A stretch of DNA of 64,000 nucleotides from Melieria omissa (lineage: Eukaryota; Arthropoda; Insecta; Diptera; Ulidiidae): the NCBI GenBank assembly GCA_963971225.1, contig OZ020269.1:35733264-35797263 (forward strand). The letters run 5' to 3'. A program made the translations under genes and the position numbers. Shown here in pieces: positions 25,205-35,959 of the stretch. A model generated the notes under the pieces. That model did no database searches, had not been told where the DNA came from, and saw only the letters and a program-made list of their open reading frames with translations. Every line of letters begins with the position of its first letter. The stretch's first letter is position 1.

Positions 25205-25713
25205 GGGACAAGGTCAAACCCATCTCATTCGATAGAGGACCTCAGTAAATGAAAAAGTGTCAAGGGATTTTTACCGGGATGTTTTTTAAATGCAGTTTAA
25301 AGATGGCGGCTTAATGCCCCAGTTAAAGTGATTGAAATGAAATTAATATACAGTATAGATCTTTGAATTATTTTTTACCAGAAGTCACTTATATAAATTT
25401 AGCTCTCACGGTTTCCAGGATATTCAAGGATACACATTTATTTGATGTCCTTGATGTCCTTCATAAAATAAAAAAAAGGATATTGTTTCTTTGACTTCAT
25501 ATAATTAGCTTTCATTTGACGTAATTTAAAAATTATTCCTTTCTGACATTTGAGTCAAGAGATATGATGTTTTAAAAGTTTAAGTAAGGGGCATTAAACC
25601 GCCATCTTTAAACTACATTACAAAAAAAAACTCGAACATCCCGGGAAAAATCCCTTGACACTTTTTCATCTACTGAGGTCCTATATCGAATGAGATGGGT
25701 TTGACCTTGTCCC
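25205..25713. mobile_element. Foldback MITE inside H1, arms ~120 bp
   Basis: Left arm starting GGGACAAGGTCAAACCCATC (25205) and right arm ending GGGTTTGACCTTGTCCC (25713) are near-perfect reverse complements over about 120 bp, including AAGTGTCAAGGGATTTTT and AAAGATGGCGG. The interior of about 270 bp is AT-rich and noncoding. Target duplication not identified. Confidence 0.8.
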
Positions 25714-26470
25714 TCGAAATTTTTTTCTAATTTGTTGCACTGTGTAATTATAGGCTATGGGCTACGCCTCTGGTTTACAGTTACTTAAAAAAATCATCTC
25801 GGTGAAAAAATGGATTTAACTCAAGAACATTTTCGAGCAATGATTTTTTACGATTTCCGATTTCTCAACAACAGTGCTTCGATCGCCTTAATACGGCATT
25901 TGGCGATAAAGCACCAACCCTCAAGACAATTTAAAAGACAAATTCAAGCGTGCTGGCTGTTTGCTCCAGGACGAATTTTGTCAAGGTAGTCCAAATCGGT
26001 CATTGTGCCAGAAACCATCGATGCTGTGCATGAACTGAGAATGTGAGCATTGAGGGCATTGGTTCCACGGCTGTGCATTTGATTTTTCATGACCACTTAA
26101 CTGTCAGAAAGATTTGTTCTTGTTGGATCCCGCGTAGTTTGAGAATCGCTCAAAATAAGGCTCGTGTCGATTGGTGTAATGAAATGGTGGAAAAATTCGA
26201 TCGCGGTAATTCGAAAGACGTTTATAAGATCTTGACCGGTGACAAATCATGGATCTACAAATGAGCAGTCGTCCGTGTGGGTCTTCCAAGATGAGCCAAA
26301 TCTAACAACTGTTCGGGCACGCTGCACATGGAAGCAAATGGTCGCCTGTTTCTTCGGCAAAACTGGTCATGTGGCTACTATTTGTTTGACACAAATTCTC
26401 AAGGAGAATACTTTGAAAAGCAATACAAAAGAAATCGTTTGGTATTTTTTACCTAAATCGATTTAGTTGT

Positions 26471-27480
26471 TTTTATATAACATAAGTTAAGTATAAAAGA
26501 AACAAATGCAGCATTTTAAAATACATAAAATACATAAAATTCATTAAGATTCATTCAAACTATGACATGACTCACTAAAATTAACAGCCAATTTTCTGCA
26601 ACTATCCTTGAATTATGGTCGACACGCTCAAAACTTTAAATTTCACTCAACGGAGGAATTGCCCATCATTTCGGATACACTCTTTAAAACTGTGCCAGCA
26701 TACATTCGTACACAGCGGCTTTGTTATCAGCAATTTCGGCAATAGTTATTCTCTATATTCTTCCAATAAGTTAAATTGTTCTTCCCATTGGTGTGGGCCG
26801 AAATTGTTCATGTGATAAGAAGAACAAAAAGCGACCACGTCGAATTGTTTTGATATTTGGACGCAAATTGGAAAAAGGGCAAATGACTGTGATCACAATA
26901 ATAAATACAAAATTATGGTAGCGAGAATCAAGAATTTATCAGAGCAGGCAGCCGCTCTGCCTTTTGACCGGGCACAGAATAGTTATTGCAATCAAACTTG
27001 CAGTATACCGAAAGGCCAGTGGGCCTGTTAATGAGAATTTTTGGAAGTCGCTTACGTACACTGCGGTCGGCAATGTATCGAAAAGTTGCTGCTCGGCATG
27101 AAATGCGTGCGGTCGATTGATTTGGAAGTGACATGCCGCCACTGTCCCATGTTGTGGCTGCGAGTGCTACTTAGCGCAATTATTGTGCCGCAGTAAATTT
27201 TGCGCCAACGATGTCGACATTTGCGTTGGTCTATCTGGCTGCAAGTCTATCCATCCGTAGCTGGTATAGTACAAATACGGTGGCGAGCGCGATATTGGTG
27301 TTTGTTCTGGCTGCGTGCATGTGTCTACCATACATCGTATATGTCTGTCCATGTGTTAGAATAGTGCGCCTGTGTGAGGGGTAGGCGCGGTGTGCAGGGC
27401 CCAGTATGATAATGTAGCGGTGGCGGCGACGGCGGCAGTGACGGCGCTTGTCGTATTGCCAGCAAAACAACTCAGCGCGC
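26471..27480. other. Intergenic up to the candidate promoter, nothing recognised
   Basis: The first half is AT-rich; GC content rises from about 26930 towards the promoter at 27505. No coding similarity in any frame that I can recognise. The GC-rich part near 27360-27470 may hold promoter-proximal control sequence. Confidence 0.4.
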
Positions 27481-27504
27481 ATTTCCATTCAACACATTCT
27501 GTTC

Positions 27505-27543
27505 AGTTCAGTTAAGCACAATTCGAATTCGGATCGGGTTCTT
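27505..27543 (+). promoter_or_regulatory. TATA-less core promoter: initiator plus DPE
   Basis: TCAGTT at 27508-27513 fits the fly initiator TCAKTY with A+1 at 27510. GGTTCT at 27537-27542 falls exactly at +28 to +33 and fits the downstream promoter element RGWYVT. An overlapping TCAGTT lies five bases upstream. No TATA box is seen at the usual distance. The next + strand host gene is the transporter at 43542, making this its likely distal promoter; that link is inference. Confidence 0.5.
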
Positions 27544-28512
27544 TGCTTTCTTCGCGTTCGTTTCTACCGCTGCTGTTGCTGCTGCTGCCGCTCTTGCTGT
27601 GTGACTTTTGCTGTGAACTGCTTACAGCTTGTACTGCTGGCGCTTGTGCTGTTTTTGTGTCGCTGGTGGCATTGGGGTCCGCGGCTACTTACGCTGAGCG
27701 TACCCAACATTTCAGCGGCACATTTCCTTCAGTTATCTTTAGGCAGTCAGAGGAAGCGGTCGCGGTCGCCGGAAGATAAGCACCGCGTGTTCCAATCGAT
27801 CGAGAGTAACGACTTGCAGCTTTCGCTTTCAAGCTGCGGCCATAACACCTATACACACATATACTTATATATAAATATATATATACATACGATATATATA
27901 TATTTTTCGCATACAGCTAAACACACAATATTTGTATACGTACCACGCATCGGTTCGGTTTCATTCGTTTGCGATTTTTCGTACAATTTTCAACACAACA
28001 AAAATACTTGAACGAAAAACAAACGCGAAAAGCAGAAAAACTTGAATCGTTGAATGGTAAAAACACACAGTTGAAAAAGAAACAGAGGCAGAAGCAAAAA
28101 CTGAAACTGAAGCAGCAAGAGCCACATAAATAAATTGCAAAACACTGGCAAAGTAAAAGTGCGAGGCCGCTTTTGCTTGCTTGCCTTTCCTTCCATATTG
28201 CGCTGAATTCTTTAAGGCTGACAGTGTGTTGTGGCCGAAAGACGCCTACTTGTATGCATTCAGCCGTCTGGTGCATGCGCGGGCGCTGCAGTAAAGCACA
28301 CAGCCATCACCGATATCACACACGACAACGCGAGCAATAGCGCCAGCATTTTTAACATCACCAGCCGCACTAGGCATTGCGAACGCTGACCACAGGCCGC
28401 GCCAGAGGGGAGTGCGGAGCACATTCTGATTTTGAATTTACATCCAAAGCCGCAGCACCACACCAAACACGACTAGTTGCCTGCCATTTATTTATTTATT
28501 CAATTCACACAG
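27510..28512 (+). other. Candidate noncoding first exon of the transporter gene
   Basis: GC-richer than its surroundings, with CTG-rich simple sequence (about 27570-27600), a TA-rich microsatellite (about 27865-27910) and many CAA/GAAA stretches typical of fly 5' leaders. A good splice donor, CACAG|GTAAAT, follows at 28513. It could splice to the acceptor at 43536, six bases before the transporter ATG. The long ORFs here (for example 27448-28011) are low-complexity and have no recognisable domains. Confidence 0.35.
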
Positions 28513-29924
28513 GTAAATGGAAATTATTATCAGCGCATTGACTGCCAGCCCACCAACTCGCTCGACCCGCCAACTGACTCGGTCAGTCTGCTCGGTTGGC
28601 TCGATCTGAGGCGCTTGCTCCCAAGCACGTTTTTTGTTTTGACGGTTTCAGAGGAAAGCTTGGTACGCATACCACTCTACTCTACTCCACTGCACTGCAC
28701 TGCACACCACTTCACCCCTGCCCTTAACACTGTCCAATCATCACTACTGGTACGCGCCTTACAGCCCAAGTCACTCAGTCAGACACGTTCTTCTGGCCGC
28801 ACTGATCACAAGCACTTTTCAGGTCGCAATCACCTCGCCCCGATTACCGCAATCGTCGCAACTCAACCGGCCGGCTCACGTCGCTTGCTACACGAGCGAC
28901 TAGTTGTCGTCTCACCGCATCCGTAGCGCCACGCGGCGAACCTGCGTCCGCGAGTACGCTGGTCGTTGGCTACGACTGCCTCTGCCGCTGCCGCTGATCG
29001 CTGGCTAAGGTGGGGCTATTTCGGGCAGGGACTCGTCCACTTGTCTTGGCGAGTACGTGCCGTGGTTCTTCGCTGTTAGGTAATGGCCAGTGGTTAATGC
29101 GCGTAACAGTGTTCTTGACTGAGGTAGCGCACCACTCGGAATGCACTGCGAATAATGCAAAAATACAATGGTTCGCCTGTCATTCACGACTTTACGAGGC
29201 CGGGCCATTGCATCTAATACCCCTCTTTGCCGTTCCAGTTCAATGTTTGCAAAAGTCACTGTAGGGCATGTCGACAGTTGACTGCAGCCAGTTTGTTAGC
29301 TCACAGTTACATTCAGAAGGCCCGTGAAGGGGTTCTCTTACCTTCTGGTGCGTACCCTCATGCAGAAAAGTGAAACCTTAGAATTCCTAGTGAGCGGCAA
29401 TTACTCAACTCAACAAGTTCTCTTACAACCACGCTGTTGGTATGCTTGACTTTGAGTCAATCAAATGCAGGAATTCGACAAATTCGGCCTTCCCTCGAGT
29501 AAAAGTGTGTAAGGGGGCCTAAATTATATTCGATCGCGCTTTATATTAATCACTTGTTATAACTATCAACCGGCTTTTTATTAAACGCATTCGCACCGCG
29601 TAACTTAAATTAAATTCAAACATTGATATTTGTATATGTACATATGTATGATACATTGATCGGTGATGCAAGATCAACAATTGAATCTTTGTGAGGCGCG
29701 TATTTCGCAATCCAAGGGAGCGCACCGCTCAGGCTTTTAGTTTCTACGGTGCATAGCAAACCGATATACTTTATTGTCCGTTGGATCCCAAAGTTAATTT
29801 TGAATTAAGTAGCAAATATGAGTATGTTAACAGCTACCTACACGCAAACTGAACAACTGATCTGTTCATATTGAAATCGATTTTTATGAGGAACGGCTGG
29901 TTATTGGTGTGACCTGGGAGCGTT

Positions 29925-29958
29925 GCCGACAAGTCGACGAGCCTCTCGACTTGTCGGC
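29925..29958. repeat. Perfect 13-bp hairpin
   Basis: GCCGACAAGTCGA (29925-29937) is followed after 8 bases by its exact complement TCGACTTGTCGGC (29946-29958). It is GC-rich within an AT-rich region and belongs to none of the mobile elements identified here. Function unknown. Confidence 0.7.
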
Positions 29959-30396
29959 CATTGCCACGGTCTGTGTATTTTAGCTTCAGGCTTGTGAATG
30001 ATTGGTTGGCTCAATACCTTATTTACGTTAGTCAAGGAAACAAAATTCCGTACAGTCCCAAGTGTAATAAAAAACTAATGAAAGGAAAGGAGAAATTTAC
30101 TGGCTATAAGGAGTGACGGTGACATATAATTTTTTTCCCTGACTGATTGATCATCGATCGGCCCAAACCACCAAAGTTACAAACATAAAATGTTGACTGT
30201 AAACACTTGTAAACACTGTTGACACTTAAAATGGTGAACCTCTGGTAAGACGGAATTTTTTGAAATTCGGGGTCTAAAGGAGCAAAATATGGGTAAAGAT
30301 GTGTTGTATGAAGGAACGCCAAATCAAAGATAATTCCTCGTATTTTTTATTTTTTTTTAAATAACAATTTAACGGGGTCAACAATGCGTTAAGGTT

Positions 30397-30660
30397 CGTA
30401 TACGGGAAGACTATGAAAACAACATGAACCTATTGACTTCAAAATTGATTAAAATACTTGAAATGCGAATTAATTCTACAAGTTTTTATTATTTATAATT
30501 TTCTTATGGAAGATTGAGATTGGTTGAGATTCGTGTACGGAAAGACTATGAAAACCATGAACCGATGGATCTATAGACTTCAAAATCGGTGATGGTGAAA
30601 ACACTTAAAATAAAAAAATAATTAAACATAGGTTTTTGACTTTTTCGCACGTAATTTCAG
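30397..30660. repeat. Two diverged tandem copies of a ~135-bp unit
   Basis: CGTATACGGGAAGACTATGAAAAC (30397) recurs as a near match beginning CGTGTACGGAAAGACTATG at about 30533. In both copies this is followed by CATGAACC, then GACTTCAAAAT and AAAAT/AAAAC ACTTGAAA/ACTTAAAA. No coding capacity. Confidence 0.5.
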
Positions 30661-32352
30661 TAAAACCAAACTGCAAAAATTTTATTTAATTTAATTTGAC
30701 TTTAAATATAAAATTGATGATCTCCTAGGAAGGAGTAACCATTTTTTCTTTGTGCACGTAAAGACGTGATTGTCGATCGAGCGATGAAGCGATTAAGTAA
30801 TAATGTCAAAGTCATTTGCTTCACCAAAGATTAGCTTTTTGAACGCCTTACTTCAGCTGCGCCAATGGGAAACCCATTCGATAAATATAATCTGCTGTTA
30901 AATGATAATACAATAAAAGTTGCGATAATACTCGTTCATATTGTGTGTATTGTGTGTTCAGTGTGGTGCCAATTAGTCTTATCACAATGCCGTGCAAATC
31001 TATATACCTGGCGATACTGTAATGCTTTTGCAAGTGGCATACTTCAACACCAAATCCGAGTTCCCACGTTTCCGCAGTGCTCAAATCATTGGCACGTTAC
31101 ATTCTCATAATCTCATTAACGTTTGCATTGGTTGTACTTAGGCATTCGTTTTTCAGACGGACTACTAGCCCGAAAAGGTACGCAGTCATTTGAAGACACG
31201 CGCAATTTACTAAGTGTGTGGAATATGTATACCCGAAATACTGAAGTGATCATGAGCTACCAATCTATATGAAAACAAGTTTGGCGACATTAATATTACG
31301 AACAGTTTTGGAGCCGTTCAGTGCACCAGCAAGCAATTTCTTGTAGGTGAATCACCTACATTAGTATATACATGTAGTGCTTCATATATTTAATATATGT
31401 AGAACTGGCAATCCGCTTTTTCATTCCCATTCAATTCCCAAGCGCTGGATTTTTAAATCAAGCTGAAATGAAATATGTACCTATGATGTTTGTATGAATG
31501 CTACTTAAAGACAATATTTTTCTGAAATTTTGCGTCAACTTTAAATATTTTTTCTTCACGTACAAAATTGTACGTCCCTTCCAGTATACCGCCTAGGCAT
31601 TTGCCTCATAAGCCTTTGCGCGCCACCGTGTATGACAGGGGCGTAGCCAGCACTTGGTCATGGGGGGCTTTAAAAAAAAGTTGGCCAATTTAGTATTACA
31701 TGCTTTTTAAAGTAAGCTGAACTTTTCAAAGAGGGTACTGGTGGTTATTGCGTCCGAAGTAAAAGTATGTTTTTGTTTCACTGGTACAGAAATTCCATGC
31801 TAATTTGCAAAGAGAAAACCTGCTTTTAACTTGGTAAAATTTACCCGAAACATTTCAATTGATGAACTAAGTTGAGGAGGTCCATAACAAAATGCAATAA
31901 TTCCACCTTAACAATTTTTTGGATAAACGAACAAATGAATTAAAGTCAGTAGGATATATATTTTTCTTTTAATAGTTGCTGTGGAATAATAGTTTTCTAG
32001 GAACAATACAAATCATAAATAAGTTAATTTATTTTGCAATTACTTTTTTAGTTATTTAGAAACCAAATTTGGAAATATTGCGTTTTGGTCCGACACATAG
32101 TATTTATTTCATTTTGCTATGAACCCTATGGAAATGTTGCGTTTTGATATGAACTAGGTTTGGAATTGTGGCGTTTTGCTGTGAACAATATAGAAATAAA
32201 ATCTTTTTGATTTGAATTGCATAAGTTTTATTACATTCAAGTATTACAAAAGTATATAAGTATTCAAGTATTAAAAAAAAATCAACATTGTGTTACATCT
32301 CATATTAGTGTCCTCCTCTTAACAGTCACATAAGGTTATATCATCGGTTTAA

Positions 32353-34075
32353 GGGGGGGTAAGGGTTTCAGCGTAAAAGAACACTTTTTTATGAACTTTT
32401 TTTGAAAGTATGGATTGATCAAATTTATTTAAACCTTTTGTACATTATTAAGCACACTTTTAACAATATTCTGTCATTTTTTCATGCAGAAATATTACAA
32501 AACAAGCCGGTGACAGAGCTTGCCCCAGAACGTCTTTGAAAAAAATACAATTTGCGGTGATCACTGTATCTCGGTCGGAAATTATCTGAAATCAAAAACC
32601 ATTAAAATTTCGTCAAAGTATTGTCAAATCCTCACCACAACGTTCTCCGATTACACAGAGCAACAAAATCGACATTATTTTTTTTTTCTGAAATCAAACC
32701 ATACTTTTCTAAAGGATTTTTGGACTCTGATCACAACTGCGTACTTAGTTTTTTGATTGTTTGAGCGGCTTAAGAAATATTGATTTCCTCGGAGGGCGTT
32801 TTCCATGTTTTTTGACCATTATACGTATGCAGCTTCTACAAACCTGAAGTCTAAAGTTTTTTAACATAGATTAACAATACTCTAACTATGTATTTCAAAT
32901 TTAAAACATTAAAATCGGTTCAAATTTGCAAGAGTTATTCATTTGCAAAGTCAAATTTTCAGTTACTTTGCAAGATTGCGAATACACAAAAGAATTTTTC
33001 TTACAAAAAATATATATTGTCATATAGTGAAAGAAGAATGTTGGGGCTTTCAATTAAAAAAGAAATTTTTGAAATACGATGTTTGTAATAGAGTATGTGT
33101 ACAAATATGTAAGTTCTCCATTGATAAATTCAGCAACAAAAGCAAGGATTTACTTTTGAGCTATAATATCGGAGCACACGTTTAGGCAGCAGTATGAAAA
33201 TGCTCACATTCATCAAATGCCCTTAATTCATAAAATTTTCAGCTTTGATTTTGATTTTTTTTGCGCCCTAAAAATATGTCGCAGTGAAATATGGAAAAAC
33301 AGCAAGTAGTTTGCTAAGTGTGTGTGGTTGAAATTTTTGCTTGTGTGATGCAAATCTTTTTAGAATAGCGCCTACAGTAATGAACCAATTCAAATTTTGT
33401 TAATGCCCTTCAAAAGACAAATATTGACGCTTGCGAAAATACTTTAGCTACTTTCGTCAATGACGCGAAAAGCATTAGGGGATTTCAATACAAACACGTG
33501 TTCAGAAGATAAAGTCGCATTTACACTCTAACGAGCATAGGCCGAGAATGGCACATACAATGCAAAAAATCTGTTCTCTAAGTTTAAGTTACAACCTTAC
33601 ACTATACATTGCACACAAACTCCTACTTGAAAATTGCAACATCGATTTTAAATGAATTTTTATGAAAAATTCGCGAAAATTGAACTTTGAAGGGCCATAG
33701 CCATGTTAACCCTTGACCAATCGAAATCGACTATGGTCAGAATTATAGCTTGAGGATTCGTTATTGTGTCATACAAAAATTATCGTGTTTTTCAACATAT
33801 TACAAATGCAATAAAAATTCAAAGATGAAAAACGTGGAAAACACCTCCTAGCAAAAACCACCAATAACTTACAAACCGCTCAAGCAATCAAAAACTAAGT
33901 ACGCAGTTGTGATCAGCGTCCAAAAATCCTTTAGAAAAGGTTTACTAGAACTCGGAAAAATTTTGGCTGTTGCTCAGTGTTATTTTTTTTTCAATTAAAA
34001 ATTTTTGTGGCCAGCTAAAGTGTACACTGCTATTTTCCACGAAAAATTCCGCCATTTTGTGGGTGGGAAACCCCC
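32353..34075. mobile_element. TTAA-flanked foldback element inside the 3.3-kb element
   Basis: GGGGG-starting and CCCCC-ending termini lie between TTAA at 32349-32352 and TTAA at 34076-34079. Internally, 32659-32812 and 33826-33976 are inverted copies (for example CTGATCACAACTGCGTACTTAG and its complement). The outermost match is only about 8-10 bp, so the boundaries are less certain than the internal palindrome. No coding capacity recognised. Confidence 0.55.
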
Positions 34076-34494
34076 TTAATGTAAAAAAAACATTGTTTAC
34101 TAAACGTTGGGGTGAGGTATTTTATATGTAGAAAAAATGTACCAAGTTTCAAATGAATCGGTTTAGTAGTTTTTAAATGACAGTGATCACGGACTTTGGA
34201 AAAGTAGGTTTGAGAAAAACGCAGTAGAAGAGAATAAGCTGTATACGAGTACCTGCACTAAAGGACAGGGGACTAACTATAGACCATAACGTCAAGAGTT
34301 TTGCTCCGATCGACTTAAAATTTTGAGAATATATTCTTGAAATGTTTAACAATAAGATAAATTAAAAAAAAAATTCGGTTTTTCGAAAGTGTAAACCCTT
34401 ACCACCCCCCTCCCCTTAATTGGAACTATTTCCTTGTTCGTCTAAAGTTCTAACCCCGAAATGTTTGACCACTGTTGGCCAGGTTTTCCAGAGT

Positions 34495-34785
34495 TTAACA
34501 ATATCTTTCTTTAATTGCAACACCAAGAGGAATTCCATCAGGCAAACGAAGGGGTATTTTGTCTCTTTTATGATAGCTGGTTAATTTTTCTTTGCCGTCA
34601 ATTATGTAAGATTTAGAAGTTTTAATGTACATTGATACTCTGTATGCCATTATAGGACGGTAATATTCTGCCAACATTTTTAATTCCTTAGGGTGCCAAT
34701 CCTTTCCTAAAATCTTAACTTGCCCGTGCACGGAATAAACTTTGTTATAACCTTTTTCAACAAAAATTGTAGTATCTTTTCGCAA
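34495..34785 (-). CDS. Unknown 96-residue ORF, possibly a transposon gene remnant
   Basis: The ORF starts MRKDTTIFVEKGYNKVYSVH and ends GVAIKERYC. It is charged and Lys/Tyr-rich, with no signal peptide, membrane segment or recognisable domain. It lies between the TTAA insertion and the right end of the 3.3-kb element. The frame stays open for about ten codons upstream of the ATG. It may be a fragment of that element's transposase, but I do not recognise it. Confidence 0.3.
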   Translation of the reverse strand: MRKDTTIFVEKGYNKVYSVHGQVKILGKDWHPKELKMLAEYYRPIMAYRVSMYIKTSKSYIIDGKEKLTSYHKRDKIPLRLPDGIPLGVAIKERYC

Positions 34786-35959
34786 AGCTTTTTCAACACG
34801 CCCAAAAACTCAATAAAATTCTTACCGTTTATAGTCATTGTAGAGTAACCATAACAATAAATTTAAATTTTATTGTAGGAGTACCATAAGAATAAAAATA
34901 TTTTATATCATTGACTTTTCACTAATATCTCGAAGTTATATATTGCATAGATATGGAATTGTTGCATTTTGGTCTGACCCATTATTTTTGGTTTTGAATT
35001 ACAGTGAAATTATTGACCTTTGGTATGACATACCAAACATAACATTGTTTTATAACAATTGTTACATAGATTCTAACATGTAGAATTGGATTCAGTCAAA
35101 AAAACGAAAAACTTAAAAAGTGGAATTATTGCGTTTTGTTATGGACCTCCTCAGTTTATGGTGATGATCGTTTATCCCGCGGCAGACTTCATGTGTGGTA
35201 CACGCGATTTAAAAATGATTGTCAGGACATAAATGATGACCAACGTGTTAGCCAACTAAAATCCGCGATCATCGCAGATACCATCAGAACTAATTCATCA
35301 TAGATTAGCCAAAATCGACTTGAAATTGGATTTAACCTTCGCTTGCCTGCCGGATAATCTTTTTAATATTCATGTTCACTATCTACTAGAGTATTTATCC
35401 AATGTAGTTATGATTTCGACTTACTGAACGAATTCGAAAGTATTTATAGTAGTTTTCAATAATATAAATAAATAATTTTTTGGAAATGTTATTGTTTTTT
35501 TTTTAATTTTTGTTAATTTGTATACCAAATACTCACACGGCGATGTGAGTTATTCAAATAGCGGCGGCGCCTGGCGTCATTCGGATATGTATTGGTCAAG
35601 GACGAATACAAAAATCTTTGGTAAGGCGAAGATTAAGCATCTCAATAGCATAAATGTATCGCATTTTAACTGAACTCTTGGCTACCGAAAGACGCCATCT
35701 CATCGATAGCGACTTGTTAATGATTTTTTGACTAAAGGTCAAGTTTTACCCATCAACCACTCCTCGTTTTCACCTGACGCGGCATCGCGGCACGTGGTAC
35801 TTTATAAAAAAAATGTATTTACCGATTAAAGAAAGGCGTTTGAGGACGTAGTAGCCATCCAAAAGGCTTATATCGACATCCTGAAGGACATTCCAGCCGA
35901 CGATCTAAATCACTCATTAGACATGCTTTTATATCTTGTAAATAACTGTACTGTACGAA

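Larger units (their letters stand above)
22558..25772 (+). mobile_element. hAT-ended chimeric element (H1) with 8-bp duplication GTTTACAG
   Basis: Ends CAGGAACGTAG...CTACGCCTCTG are degenerate forms of the CAGGGGCGTAGCC ends at 31636 and 62828. The perfect 8-bp repeat GTTTACAG (22550-22557 and 25773-25780) flanks it, and the host mariner M1 reads through cleanly when it is removed. Without its own insertions (M2 and a MITE) it is only about 465 bp. Inside is a mariner-type C-terminal remnant (EAIQKACTNIVKDIPADNL at about 22715-22775). It carries no hAT transposase. Confidence 0.85.
22430..26470 (+). mobile_element. Outer mariner relic (M1) of the nested stack
   Basis: A + strand mariner in two parts: 22430-22557 (5' end and untranslated segment) and 25773-26470 (rest of the leader, start MDLTQEHFRAMIFYDFRFL at 25809, then decayed blocks including VPETIDAVHEL, TVRKICSCWIPRSLRIAQ, and TGDKSWIYK near 26235). 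The two parts are continuous once the insertion at 22558-25772 and one copy of GTTTACAG are removed, and they match the 5' region of M2. The catalytic C-terminus is deleted: the sequence jumps from the VACFFGKTGHVAT region to near the 3' end at about 26395. Confidence 0.85.
28513..31635 (+). other. Gene-free stretch, probable first intron of the transporter gene
   Basis: No host gene recognised. The first 600 bases remain GC-rich and could contain further promoter or enhancer sequence; beyond that the sequence is AT-rich. A 13-bp perfect hairpin (29925-29958) and a weak two-copy repeat (30397-30660) are listed separately. Confidence 0.4.
31874..35152. mobile_element. 3.3-kb DNA transposon of unassigned type, 33-bp ends, 4-bp duplication AGTT
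   Basis: Ends GAGGAGGTCCATAACAAAAT and its complement form inverted repeats of about 33 bp. AGTT flanks both sides (31870-31873 and 35153-35156), and the host element reads through when it is removed. The motif GGAATTATTGCGTTTTG-x-TATGAAC, which is the terminal repeat itself, recurs in diverged form near both ends: 32071, 32130, 32162 on the left and 34955, 35004, 35120 on the right. A 96-codon - strand ORF (34495-34785) is the only candidate remnant of coding sequence. A second element (32353-34075) occupies the middle. Superfamily not recognised. Confidence 0.7.

Noticed and set aside
27448..28011. 187-codon ORF as a protein-coding gene
   Set aside because: Composed of Cys/Leu/Ser-rich low-complexity translation of CTG repeats and TA microsatellites, with no domain; it overlaps the candidate promoter and leader.
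30397..30660. Satellite or CRISPR-like array
   Set aside because: Only two diverged copies and no regular spacing; ordinary tandem duplication.
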